From: Bog-159 sp050008575
GTDB lineage: Bacteria; Acidobacteriota; Terriglobia; Bryobacterales; Bryobacteraceae
Length of the DNA: 64,000 nucleotides
Assembly: GCA_050008575.1 (NCBI GenBank)
Contig: JBEKMJ010000040.1
Location: 1-64,000 of the forward strand
Direction of reading: 5' to 3'
The translations under genes were made by a program, and so were the position numbers. Position 1 is the first letter of the stretch. Every line of letters begins with the position of its first letter. Of this stretch, positions 42,120 to 50,595 are shown in pieces. The notes under the pieces were generated by a model. That model saw only the letters and a list, made by a program, of their open reading frames with translations, was not told the DNA's origin and searched no databases.

Positions 42120-42377
42120 ATGGCGCATAAAAAAGGATTAGGCAGTTCCAAGAACGGGCGCGATTCCAACGCGCAGCGGCTGGGCGTGAAGGTGTTCGGT
42201 GGACAGTTGGTGCCGGGCGGGTCGATCATCGTTCGCCAGCGGGGCACCCGGCTTAAGCCCGGAGACAACGTCGGTTGGGGCAAGGACGATACGCTGTTCG
42301 CCAAGGTGACGGGCGTGGTCGAGTTCCGCGACCGCGGGCGGCAAGGCAAATTCGTCAGTGTCAAAGCCGTGGCCTAG
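42120..42377 (+). CDS. rpmA: 50S ribosomal protein L27
   Basis: 85 residues starting MAHKKGLGSSKNGRDSNAQR; the N-terminus reaches toward the peptidyl-transferase centre. It begins directly with AHKKG, so there is no N-terminal extension of the Firmicutes cleaved type. It lies seven bases after rplU. Confidence 0.97.
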   Translation: MAHKKGLGSSKNGRDSNAQRLGVKVFGGQLVPGGSIIVRQRGTRLKPGDNVGWGKDDTLFAKVTGVVEFRDRGRQGKFVSVKAVA

Positions 42378-42439
42378 CCGGCGCACTGCCATACCGAACC
42401 GCCACCGTACTGAGCCGCGACCGTCAGGGAGCGGTCCCC

Positions 42440-43441
42440 ATGTTTATAGATGAAGCTCGCATCCTGGTAAAGGCCGGGGATGGCGGCAACGGTTGCCTGG
42501 CCTTTCGGCGCGAGAAGTATGTTCCGCGTGGCGGGCCAAGCGGCGGCGATGGCGGCCGCGGCGGCGACATCTTCCTGGTTTCCACCGAGCACCAAAACAC
42601 GCTCATCCAATTCCGTTTTAATCCCGAGCACAAGGCGCAGCGCGGCCGGCATGGCGAGGGCAGCAATTGTACCGGCGCGGAAGGCTATTCGATCGACCTG
42701 CAGGTGCCGGTGGGCACGGTGGTTTACGATGAATCGACCGGCGAGCGGCTGCACGATTTCACGGCGCCGGGCGAACGCTTTCTGGTGGCAAAAGGTGGGC
42801 GCGGCGGCAAGGGCAACGCGCGGTTTGCCACCTCCACCCACCAGGCGCCCACCGAGCACACGCCCGGGCAACCCGGCGAGGAGCGCCGGCTGCGCTTGGA
42901 ACTCAAGTTATTGGCGGATGTGGGACTGGTGGGATTCCCGAACGCCGGCAAATCCACGCTGATCTCGCGTATTTCCGCGGCGCGCCCGAAGATCGCCGAC
43001 TACCCTTTCACCACGCTTGAGCCGCAACTGGGCGTGGTCTCGCTGGACGACTTTCGCAGCTTCGTGGTGGCGGACATTCCGGGGCTGATCGAGGGCGCGC
43101 ATCTGGGACACGGGCTCGGCGTGCAGTTCCTGCGGCACATCGAGCGCACGCGGCTGCTGGCGCATTTGGTGGATGTGTCGGACGCGACCGGCCGCGAACC
43201 GGCCCACGACTTTGAAACGGTGATGGCGGAATTGGCGAGCTTCAGCGAAGACCTGGCCGCCAAGCCCATGATCCTGGTGGCTACGAAGATGGATGCCGCG
43301 CAGGATCCGGCGCGCGTGGAGTCGCTGCGGCGGGTTGCGGCGGAGCGCGGGCTGGCGTTCTTCGAGATATCGAGCGTGACGGGGCAGGGATTGGATGAGC
43401 TGCGATACGCGATGGCGGAGAGGGTGTTGACGCCGCGCTAA
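42440..43441 (+). CDS. obgE: GTPase Obg
   Basis: 333 residues. The glycine-rich Obg domain (MFIDEARILVKAGDGGNGCL, PSGGDGGRGGDIFLV) is followed by the G domain: G1 GFPNAGKST, G3 DIPGLIEGAHLGHGLG, G4 ATKMD, G5 EISSVTGQG. It ends after the G domain and lacks the C-terminal OCT domain of longer homologues. It acts in ribosome maturation and growth control. GGGAG precedes ATG 42440. Confidence 0.96.
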   Translation: MFIDEARILVKAGDGGNGCLAFRREKYVPRGGPSGGDGGRGGDIFLVSTEHQNTLIQFRFNPEHKAQRGRHGEGSNCTGAEGYSIDLQVPVGTVVYDESTGERLHDFTAPGERFLVAKGGRGGKGNARFATSTHQAPTEHTPGQPGEERRLRLELKLLADVGLVGFPNAGKSTLISRISAARPKIADYPFTTLEPQLGVVSLDDFRSFVVADIPGLIEGAHLGHGLGVQFLRHIERTRLLAHLVDVSDATGREPAHDFETVMAELASFSEDLAAKPMILVATKMDAAQDPARVESLRRVAAERGLAFFEISSVTGQGLDELRYAMAERVLTPR

Positions 43442-43590
43442 GTGTCGAGGACTTCGAAGTTCCGCAAGTGGTTTGCCTACGACCAGGACGATATTTTAAG
43501 GAATCTTACAGTATTCCTGAGCGTCCTTTGAGAACTTGGGCCGTGGTAATCATAACGCCTTTATTGCCGTGGTGTGCCGGGGCATTATAC

Positions 43591-43675
43591 GGCGAGCGAA
43601 GCTCGCCCAACACAGGCTGAAGCCTGTGCTACCAGCGGCGCTAAAGCCCCGCGCGGGCTCAAGCCCGCCCCCCAC
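43591..43675. repeat. Palindromic repeat modules before acnA
   Basis: GGCGAGCGAAGCTCGCC, CACAGGCTGAAGCCTGTG, GCTAAAGCCCCGC and GCGGGCTCAAGCCCGC modules in tandem. The rest of the 43442-43756 gap holds no gene I can support; a 29-codon frame follows obgE without recognisable features. Confidence 0.8.
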
Positions 43676-43745
43676 CGCAAACTTGAGATGCCACCAAGCC
43701 TGCAAAAAGCCTGCTAGCGCTGAGTGCGCGCGGCACCCGGCCCGT

Positions 43746-43751
43746 TATAAT
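43746..43751 (+). promoter_or_regulatory. -10 box TATAAT five bases before acnA
   Basis: TATAAT ends five bases before ATG 43757, so transcription would begin at the start codon. No ribosome-binding site is present. Inferred leaderless promoter. Confidence 0.55.
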
Positions 43752-43756
43752 TAGGC

Positions 43757-46435
43757 ATGCCCACCAATTCGTTCGGAGCCGCGGCCACGCTGCGCGCCGG
43801 TAACGCCGATTACCGCATTTTTCGCCTGCGCAGCCTTGAAGAACAAGGCGTCGGCAACGTCGGCAGCCTGCCCTTTACCACGAAAATTCTACTCGAAAAC
43901 CTGCTGCGCCAGGAAGACGGCCGCCGCGTGAGCGCCTCCGATATCGAATATGTCGCGCGCGGCGCGGACGCGTCCGCCGCGAAAGAAATCAGCTTCATGC
44001 CGGCGCGAGTGCTGCTGCAGGATTTCACGGGCGTGCCCTGCGTGGTGGATCTGGCCGCCATGCGCGACGCGCTGGCCGCCATGGGCGCGGACCCCAAGCG
44101 CGCCAATCCGCTGCTGCCCGCCGACCTGGTGATCGACCACTCCGTACAGGTGGACGCGTTCGGCAGCGCGGACGCATTCGGCATCAACGCGCTGCTCGAA
44201 TTCCAGCGCAACCGCGAGCGCTACATTCTGCTGCGTTGGGGCCAGACCGCGTTTCGGAATTTCCGCGTGGTGCCGCCGGATACGGGTATCGTGCATCAGG
44301 TGAACCTGGAATATCTGGCTTCGGTGGTGTTTCGCCTGCAAACGGCGAACGGATGGGAAGCGTATCCCGACACGCTGGTGGGCACGGATTCGCATACAAC
44401 CATGGTGAACGGGCTGGGCGTGCTGGGTTGGGGCGTGGGCGGCATCGAAGCCGAAGCCTGCATGCTCGGCCAGCCAGTCTCGATGCTACTGCCGCCGGTG
44501 GTTGGATTCAAGTTGCACGGCCGCATGCACGAAGGGTGCACCGCGACCGACCTCGTGCTGACGATCACGCAGATCCTGCGCAAGAAGGGCGTGGTAGGCA
44601 AGATCGTGGAGTTTTACGGACGGGGCCTTAGCGCGCTGAGCCTGGCGGATCGGGCCACGGTGGGCAACATGGCGCCGGAATACGGCGCGACGGCCGGCTT
44701 CTTCCCAGTCGACACGGAGACGCTCGCATACCTGCGCTTCACCAACCGCGATGCGAGCCTGATCGAGCTGGTGGAGGCGTACACCAAGGAGCAGGGACTG
44801 TTCCGCACCGACGCGACGCCCGATCCGGTGTATGCGGACACAGTGGATCTGGACCTGGCTACGGTGACGCCGTCGATGGCCGGGCCGAAACGTCCGCAGG
44901 ACCGCGTGAATCTGCCGGATGTGAAGAAGAATTTCGAGGCGGCGTTCGGCGGCGCGCACAAGCCGGTTTCCATCGCGATGAATGGGAGCAAAGCCACGGT
45001 CGACAATGGGTCGATAGTGATCGCGGCCATCACCAGTTGCACGAATACGTCGAATCCGTCGGTGATGCTGGGCGCCGGCCTGCTGGCCAAGAAAGCCGTG
45101 GAACGCGGGCTTAAACCGAAGCCGTGGGTGAAGACCAGCCTGGCGCCGGGTTCAAAGGTGGTTACGGACTATTACCGCGAGGCGGGGCTGACGCCATACC
45201 TGGAAGCGCTCAATTTCCACCTGGTGGGTTATGGCTGCACCACGTGCATCGGCAACAGCGGGCCGCTGCCGGAGGCGGTGGCCGAGGCCGTGCAGCGCGA
45301 AAACCTGACCGTGGCGGCGGTGCTCAGCGGCAACCGTAATTTCGAAGGCCGCATCAATGCGCAGGTGAAGGCGAATTATTTGGCGTCGCCGCCGCTGGTG
45401 GTGGCGTATGCGTTGGCCGGACGCATCGATATCGATCTGACCACCGAGCCATTGGGCGAGGATTCCGCCGGCGCGCCGGTGTATCTGCGCGATATCTGGC
45501 CCACCGATGAAGAGGTGCGCGAGACGGTGCGCGCGTCCATCAACCAGGACATGTTCAGGCAGGAATACGCAAAGGCCTTCGAGGGCGACGCGAATTGGCA
45601 GACCATGCCGGTGCCCAAGGGCGACATCTACGTGTGGGACGCCAAGTCCACTTACATCAAGCGTCCGCCGTATTTCGACCACATGGTGGATCCGGAAACA
45701 TCCGTGCGGGATTTGGCCGGCATGCGCGTGCTGGCACTGCTGGGCGACTCCATCACGACCGATCACATTTCGCCGGCCGGGTCGATCGGAAAGGATACGC
45801 CGGCGGGACGCTATCTGATCTCGGAAGGCGTGCAGCCGAAGGATTTCAACTCCTACGGGGCGCGGCGCGGCAACCATGAAGTGATGGTGCGCGGCACGCT
45901 GGCGAACGTGCGGCTGCGCAACCAGCTCGCGCCGGGGACCGAAGGCGGCTGGACCCGGCATTTGCCGGATGGCGAGCAGATGTATATCTACGATGCGTCG
46001 ATCAAGTACCAGGGGGAAGGCGTGCCGCTGACGATTATCGCGGGCAAGGAATACGGCTCGGGATCGTCGCGCGATTGGGCGGCCAAAGGCGTGCTGCTGC
46101 TGGGTGTGAAGGCTGTGATCGCGGAGAGCTTCGAGCGCATCCATCGCACCAACCTGGTCGGCATGGGGGTGCTGCCGCTGCAGTTTCTAGATGGAGAAAA
46201 TGCGGCCAGTTTGGGGCTGACGGGGCAGGAATCGTTCAGCGTCGAAGGCGTGAAAGGGGCGCTGAGTGGGGCTGCGCGCCGCGCCCGCGTGCGCGCGGTG
46301 GACGATGCGGGCGGCGAGAAGACCTTCGAAGCTCTGGTGCGGGTGGATACGCCGCAGGAAGTCGAATACTACCGCAACGGCGGCATCCTGCCTTACGTGC
46401 TGCGCCAGATCGCCGCGGCTCCGGTAGGCGTCTAG
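43757..46435 (+). CDS. acnA: Aconitate hydratase A
   Basis: 892 residues, full-length AcnA/IRP type, converting citrate to isocitrate in the citric-acid cycle. Iron-sulfur ligands are in ITSCTNTSNPSVMLGAG and GYGCTTCIGNSGPL. Other active-site segments are GTDSHTTMVNGLGVLGWGVG, SLADRATVGNMAPEYGATAG, GDSITTDHISPAGSI and KEYGSGSSRDWAAKG. Monocistronic, between repeats and a dipeptidase remnant. The TATAAT box five bases upstream implies a leaderless message. Confidence 0.97.
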   Translation: MPTNSFGAAATLRAGNADYRIFRLRSLEEQGVGNVGSLPFTTKILLENLLRQEDGRRVSASDIEYVARGADASAAKEISFMPARVLLQDFTGVPCVVDLAAMRDALAAMGADPKRANPLLPADLVIDHSVQVDAFGSADAFGINALLEFQRNRERYILLRWGQTAFRNFRVVPPDTGIVHQVNLEYLASVVFRLQTANGWEAYPDTLVGTDSHTTMVNGLGVLGWGVGGIEAEACMLGQPVSMLLPPVVGFKLHGRMHEGCTATDLVLTITQILRKKGVVGKIVEFYGRGLSALSLADRATVGNMAPEYGATAGFFPVDTETLAYLRFTNRDASLIELVEAYTKEQGLFRTDATPDPVYADTVDLDLATVTPSMAGPKRPQDRVNLPDVKKNFEAAFGGAHKPVSIAMNGSKATVDNGSIVIAAITSCTNTSNPSVMLGAGLLAKKAVERGLKPKPWVKTSLAPGSKVVTDYYREAGLTPYLEALNFHLVGYGCTTCIGNSGPLPEAVAEAVQRENLTVAAVLSGNRNFEGRINAQVKANYLASPPLVVAYALAGRIDIDLTTEPLGEDSAGAPVYLRDIWPTDEEVRETVRASINQDMFRQEYAKAFEGDANWQTMPVPKGDIYVWDAKSTYIKRPPYFDHMVDPETSVRDLAGMRVLALLGDSITTDHISPAGSIGKDTPAGRYLISEGVQPKDFNSYGARRGNHEVMVRGTLANVRLRNQLAPGTEGGWTRHLPDGEQMYIYDASIKYQGEGVPLTIIAGKEYGSGSSRDWAAKGVLLLGVKAVIAESFERIHRTNLVGMGVLPLQFLDGENAASLGLTGQESFSVEGVKGALSGAARRARVRAVDDAGGEKTFEALVRVDTPQEVEYYRNGGILPYVLRQIAAAPVGV

Positions 46436-46495
46436 TGGCGGCCATTTCAAGACGCGCAATCGCCGGCCGCGTATTCGGCGCGCGCGATTCAAATT

Positions 46496-46980
46496 ATGGG
46501 GGGAGGCCACGGTCGTCGACCTCCTGAATCAGTTCCGCTTTCCGGACTACGCCGAAAAGCCGCCCAGAATCGACCGTTGGCTCAAGCAGCCGGGCAGTTT
46601 CACGGCGGCCGATTTCGCGCACGCGCACAAGACTCGCAAGATCGGCGTGATGCTGACGATGCTAACTCCACGCATCCATCCGCAAGATGCGCAGACGGGC
46701 GGCGCGATGGGCATCAGCTTCATTCGCTTCATGGTGCGCGACCGCGAGCCGGTGACCATCGACACGCGCTCGATCATTTCGATTACGCGCGGAAGTTGGT
46801 CGGAGTGGAGCGCCTGGCAACGCGAGCCCGATGGGCGGCGGCCTGATCGGGCAAGGGTATGGCGATGCGGACATCAAGACGATTCTGGGCGGCAATGCGG
46901 TGCGGGTGCTAAGCGCGATCTGGCCAGCGGAATCGGGGCGGCCTACGAGGCCGCCGCAGGCTGCGAGCCTGCCCCACTAA
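46496..46980 (+). pseudogene. Remnant of an M19 membrane-dipeptidase-like gene
   Basis: One protein pattern is scattered over three frames: VVDLLNQFRFPDYAEKPPRI with GGAMGISFIRFMVRDREPV, then ALDHFDYARKLVGVERLA in a second frame, then MGGGLIGQGYGDADIKTILG with GNAVRVL from 46831 in a third. The order fits the C-terminal half of renal-dipeptidase-type enzymes (HxDHxxY, Gv, GGGLxxxGYxxxDI, GxNxxRV). The N-terminal metal site is lost. The final frame reads through a palindromic repeat (PTRPPQAASLPH) and its stop shares bases with the thyX stop. Confidence 0.78.
46937..46977. repeat. Two-hairpin repeat abutting the thyX stop codon
   Basis: GGCGGCCTACGAGGCCGCC and GCAGGCTGCGAGCCTGC, ending CCCAC. 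Read on the minus strand it begins exactly at the thyX stop codon. Confidence 0.9.
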
Positions 46981-48413
46981 CGCTTCAACATGTCTTCGAC
47001 CCAGGGCGGGGTGGCTTGCATCAGGCGGCCCAGCTGTGGCTCGAGTTGCTCCATTTTGAGCTTCATTTCCCACGCCACTTCGCGATAGCTAAAGTGACCC
47101 TTCACGCCGCTGCGCACGCGCGAGATGTACTCGGCTTCGGCGAAATCCATTTTGAAGAGAAAACGTCCGCGCGCGCCGAAGGGCAGCAGGTAATGCGCAC
47201 CGGGGGCCGGCAAGCCTTGCATCGTGGCCAGGGCCGAATCCATCGCCTCCCGATAGACCGCCGTTGCGCCGGACTCTTCCACCAGCGCCGGCGTGTCGTA
47301 GCCCAGCCGTCCGGAGTAACTCTGCCGGAACTTGTGGCAGCGCCGATGACGGTGCAGGTCGCGATATGCGCCAATGTCGATCGCGAAATCGTAGGCGTAG
47401 AGTCCACCGTGGAATCCGGCCAACAGGTCGTCGCGCTTCGTGCGGGATTCCAGAGCCACATCCAGCACCTCGGCGCGCTGGGCTGCGCTCCAGCCGCGCG
47501 CCATCTCGTATAGTTCGCGAAATGGCCGGTCCGTGGCCGGATATAGGAGCGTGGCCACGATATCGGAGGCCGTGTCGGACGGGTGAATCAGGTCCACGCG
47601 CGCGGGTTCGCCGCCGTCGAAGCGCGGCAGGTTCCGATCGGCCCAGCGGCGGAGGTGGCTTTGGGCGCGGGCGGCACATTCATCCGCCTCGGCATGGCGC
47701 GCCAGCGTGGGGGCCAGGGCTTCGCGCGCCGCATTCGCGTCCCACACGCAATCCGGCTCGGCGGCGCAGGCCTGCGCGATCTCGTCGCCCACATCGCGCA
47801 ATTCCTGGTACTCGGCCGCCTTCAAGCGCCGGATCTGTTTTTCAAGCGTGCGAATGCTGGTGACTTGCCCGACGTTCGTGGGAATGCCCCAGAACAGCAG
47901 ATAGCGCGCCACGTCGAAGGCGCGCGCCGCCAGATTGCGGCGGTAGGCTTCGGGCTTCATATCGTCGGGGCGCGGCAGGCGGGCGGCGAGACAATCGAAG
48001 ACCAGCGCATTCACTTGCGCGTAGGCGTCCAGCAGCTTGCGCGCGGCGGCTTGATAGCATTCGGCCGTGTCGCCGGTCAGTTCGGGCGGCGTAACAAATC
48101 CGGCGCGCGAGAAATCCTGGTAGCGCGACGACTTCGCCTGCCCGTCCCACAGCGGCTCCTCCTCGATTTCGGTGGCGGCCAGCTCCGACAGGCCTTCGAA
48201 GCACAGCACCGTATGGCCGAGGTCGGCGATGGAAGCGTGGCCGTATTGGAAATAGAAGCTCTCCAGGAACTTTTGCGAATCGTGAGTGCGCACCCACGCG
48301 AGCGACTCGCGGATGGAATCGGGCGAGCGGCTGTAGCGCGCCAGGGCGTAGGCGCATTTTTCCGGCGGCATGGGCGAAACGGAAATCACGCGCTTGGGTT
48401 TGGATTCCGGCAT
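46977..48413 (-). CDS. thyX: Double-length FAD-dependent thymidylate synthase-like protein
   Basis: 478 residues, about twice the usual ThyX. The N-half has YGHASIADLGH (GHxS-type), an ELAATEIEEE acidic segment and SSRYQDFS, all ThyX landmarks. The C-half has HRHRRCHKFRQSYS, an exact RHRx7S signature near residue 360, then SGVKGHFSYREVAWEMKLKM. The N-half lacks RHRx7S, so the two halves seem to share one active site or the first half is degenerate. ThyX methylates dUMP to dTMP using FADH2 and methylene-tetrahydrofolate. Divergent from dut, the enzyme supplying dUMP, with a symmetric -10 box between them. Confidence 0.85.
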   Translation of the reverse strand: MPESKPKRVISVSPMPPEKCAYALARYSRSPDSIRESLAWVRTHDSQKFLESFYFQYGHASIADLGHTVLCFEGLSELAATEIEEEPLWDGQAKSSRYQDFSRAGFVTPPELTGDTAECYQAAARKLLDAYAQVNALVFDCLAARLPRPDDMKPEAYRRNLAARAFDVARYLLFWGIPTNVGQVTSIRTLEKQIRRLKAAEYQELRDVGDEIAQACAAEPDCVWDANAAREALAPTLARHAEADECAARAQSHLRRWADRNLPRFDGGEPARVDLIHPSDTASDIVATLLYPATDRPFRELYEMARGWSAAQRAEVLDVALESRTKRDDLLAGFHGGLYAYDFAIDIGAYRDLHRHRRCHKFRQSYSGRLGYDTPALVEESGATAVYREAMDSALATMQGLPAPGAHYLLPFGARGRFLFKMDFAEAEYISRVRSGVKGHFSYREVAWEMKLKMEQLEPQLGRLMQATPPWVEDMLKR

Positions 48414-48419
48414 GAAACA

Positions 48420-48430
48420 GTTATGATAAC
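48420..48430. promoter_or_regulatory. Palindromic shared -10 box for thyX and dut
   Basis: GTTATGATAAC is a perfect 11-base palindrome around a central G. It gives TATGAT on the plus strand (48422-48427, eight bases before GTG 48436) and TATCAT on the minus strand (48429-48424, ten bases before ATG 48413). Both messages would be nearly leaderless. Inferred. Confidence 0.6.
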
Positions 48431-48435
48431 GGATT

Positions 48436-48867
48436 GTGAAAATACGAATCCGAAGATTGCGAGACGACGCCGTGCTGCCCGCCTATGCGCACGGCCCCGA
48501 GGAGGATGCGGGACTGGATCTGCGGGCGGTGGAGGGCGCGGTGCTGGAGCCGGGCAAGCCGCACCTGGTGGCCACGGGCCTGTCGATCGAGGTGCCGCCG
48601 GGATACGAGGCGCAGATCCGCCCGCGCAGCGGTTTGGCCGCCAAGCACGCCATCACGCTGCCGAACAGTCCGGCCACCATCGACCCGGGATATCGCGGCG
48701 AGATCCGCGTGATTCTGCTGAATCTGGGGCGGGAGCCGTATGAGATTCACCCTGGCGACCGGATCGCGCAGATGGTGATCGCGCGGTATGAGGCGATCGA
48801 GTGGGAGGAGGGGGAGTTGAACGAATCGCGGCGAGGGGAAGGCGGGTTCGGCTCGTCGGGGCGGTGA
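48436..48867 (+). CDS. dut: dUTP diphosphatase
   Basis: 143 residues, trimeric dUTPase family. Motifs in order: AGLDLRA, PRSGLAAKHAI, NSPATIDPGYRGEIRVIL, PGDRIAQMVIARY and the C-terminal P-loop-like RGEGGFGSSGR. It converts dUTP to dUMP, keeping uracil out of DNA and feeding ThyX encoded divergently. GTG start 48436, no Shine-Dalgarno sequence. Confidence 0.95.
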   Translation: MKIRIRRLRDDAVLPAYAHGPEEDAGLDLRAVEGAVLEPGKPHLVATGLSIEVPPGYEAQIRPRSGLAAKHAITLPNSPATIDPGYRGEIRVILLNLGREPYEIHPGDRIAQMVIARYEAIEWEEGELNESRRGEGGFGSSGR

Positions 48868-49114
48868 GCGGCGTGCCGCGCGTGCGGGATGGCAGAGCGG
48901 CAGCCGTCGAGGACTAGTCCGGATGGCAGGCTATTCCGGCAGGGTGATGCGATCAGGACTTCACGGGACTAATCCTCCGGCCGCACCCAAGCGCTGCTTC
49001 CTCCGAGTGGGCGACGTATACGCCCCCAGTCTAAGATAGACGCGCGGTCGCAGGCGGAGCACCGCGAACGACTGCTAGTGGGAAGGGGGTTATGGCGACT
49101 AACGCCCTTTTCGC

Positions 49115-49120
49115 TATACT
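49115..49120 (+). promoter_or_regulatory. -10 box TATACT before the amidotransferase-like gene
   Basis: TATACT ends six bases before ATG 49127; no ribosome site fits between. The 48868-49114 stretch upstream shows no gene. Inferred leaderless promoter. Confidence 0.5.
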
Positions 49121-49126
49121 TTTTCA

Positions 49127-49819
49127 ATGGCACATTTTCGCGTGGCGCTTGTCGGCGATTACGACAAATCGGTGACAGCACACCAAGCCATTCCGGAGGC
49201 GCTTCGAGTGTCTGCCGGCACTGAACAATCAATCGAATGTGTCTGGATTCACACTGCGTCTATCTGCGATGCCGCGGCAGACCTCGCGGGTTTCAGCGGG
49301 GTTTGGTGCGTCCCGGCAAGTCCCTACACCAGCATGGAAGGCGCGCTGGACGCTATTCGATATGCCCGTGAATCGAGACGCCCCTTCTTGGGAACGTGTG
49401 GCGGTTTCCAGCACGCCGTCATAGAATACGCTAGGAATGTTTGCGGCCTTCAGGATGCCAGTCATGCTGAGACACACCCCACCGCGCCGATACTCGTGGT
49501 TTCATCACTCTCATGTCGGCTGGTGGAGCAGAGCGAAGAAATCGTTCTTCAAGACGGGGGAAAACTGAAGAGCGCATATGGCGTAGATCGGATCACAGAG
49601 GGATATCGCTGTAGCTATGGGCTCAATCGCGAGTATGAAACCTTGCTTTTTCGGAACGGTCTTCGCCCGACTGCTCACAGCCTCTCTGGCGAAGTTCGCG
49701 CAGTCGAGTTGTCTTCCCACCCTTTCTTTGTGGCAACTCTGTTCCAGCCTGAACGGAGGGCGCTTCGTGGTGAGATTCCACCCCTTGTGAGCGCCTTTGT
49801 TGCCTCATTTTCCGGTTAA
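49127..49819 (+). CDS. CTP synthase C-terminal region-related protein (class I amidotransferase fold)
   Basis: 230 residues resembling the glutaminase half of CTP synthase but encoded alone. It starts RVALVGDYDKSVTAHQAIPE, the nucleophile elbow is FLGTCGGFQHAVIEYARN with Cys, and the C-terminal SSHPFFVATLFQPER supplies the His-x-Glu-like site (HP..QPE). A described family of CTP synthase C-terminal-related (seleno)proteins has this architecture; in this copy the residue is an ordinary TGT Cys codon. The synthetase half is missing, so its acceptor is unknown. Base composition is lower in GC than the surroundings, suggesting acquisition. Confidence 0.78.
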   Translation: MAHFRVALVGDYDKSVTAHQAIPEALRVSAGTEQSIECVWIHTASICDAAADLAGFSGVWCVPASPYTSMEGALDAIRYARESRRPFLGTCGGFQHAVIEYARNVCGLQDASHAETHPTAPILVVSSLSCRLVEQSEEIVLQDGGKLKSAYGVDRITEGYRCSYGLNREYETLLFRNGLRPTAHSLSGEVRAVELSSHPFFVATLFQPERRALRGEIPPLVSAFVASFSG

Positions 49820-49980
49820 CTCGCGATCTGTCGCGCAGTGTTTACCGATATGTTGGCTTCGGGCGGAATACGCGCCACTCTGAAAGAGCCAGGTCCTGGT
49901 AAACGCCGGTCACAGCAGTTGGCGGGAACAGGCTCTTGACCGCTTGGACGCAACGTCGGCATGCCGCCCGCCGATCAATC

Positions 49981-50345
49981 TCACCTCCGGCGTCCAAACG
50001 CACCCGCTTCTATGACTTCATGATGCCAGTGCTTCCAAGACCGCGTCTCGGTCTTGGCGATCGCCGCGAGGTACGCGCGCGTCGTGGCGCCGGGCCTTCC
50101 CCTGCCTTGCTCCCATTCGTGAAACGTTGTCTGATTTATGCAAAACGCCCGCGCGAACTCTGTTTGCGACATACCCCCTTGGTCCGGATGCGCTTCACGT
50201 CGATCTCGTCCGGCAACACTATAAGGCCCGTAGGCAGCCTCGCCTCGCCCTTTACGTGTGCCGGAATCTCCTTCGCACTTTGCTCCAGTTCCCTGCCGAG
50301 CCTCGTCCGCCGGTCGATACGAGCGTTTAAATTGCGCACGTCCAT
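49981..50345 (-). pseudogene. HigA-like HTH antitoxin, frameshifted
   Basis: The first frame begins MDVRNLNARIDRRTRLGREL and runs to VLPDEIDVKRIRTKG. The continuing family pattern GMSQTEFARAFCINQTTFHE, WEQGRGRPGATTRAYLAAIA is in the next frame. The switch falls in a run of five G (near 50180), so one base has probably been gained or lost. The order (leader, VDVKxIRxxxGMSQxEFA HTH, ARAYLxVIA) is that of MqsA/HigA-type antitoxins. No toxin gene is seen upstream. A sequencing error remains possible. Confidence 0.7.
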
Positions 50346-50480
50346 AATTACCGCCTAACCTTTTGCCGCTTGCCGATCCGCGCCACCGGGTCCGCGAGGA
50401 GTCACTTCTCACCGTACGGCATTGACTGATGAAATTCAGTGCGCTCAGGGTGGGTCCGCTCGGCACATAGTCTAGGACCC

Positions 50481-50590
50481 AGCGGGCGGGTCTGGAGGAG
50501 GAAGGCGGCCAATCTGGCCGCAGGCCCGCCCGTGTGGTTCTAAAGCGGGCGGGTCTGGAGACCCGCCGCAGGCGTGGACGCCTGCCCCAC
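50481..50590. repeat. Two tandem palindromic repeat groups after the oligopeptidase gene
   Basis: The first group (about 50481-50533) contains GCGGCCAATCTGGCCGC. The second (50546-50590) contains GCGGGTCTGGAGACCCGC and GCAGGCGTGGACGCCTGC, ending CCCAC. Read on the minus strand the second starts five bases after the stop codon at 50596. Confidence 0.85.
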
Positions 50591-50595
50591 CCTTC

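Noticed and set aside
43442..43531. 29-codon frame directly after obgE
   Set aside because: Starts with GTG adjacent to the stop, but no ribosome site and no recognisable protein pattern.
48868..49000. Possible tRNA-like start (GCGGGATGGCAGAGCGGCAG)
   Set aside because: No matching acceptor arm, anticodon arm or T-loop GTTCRA could be found downstream.
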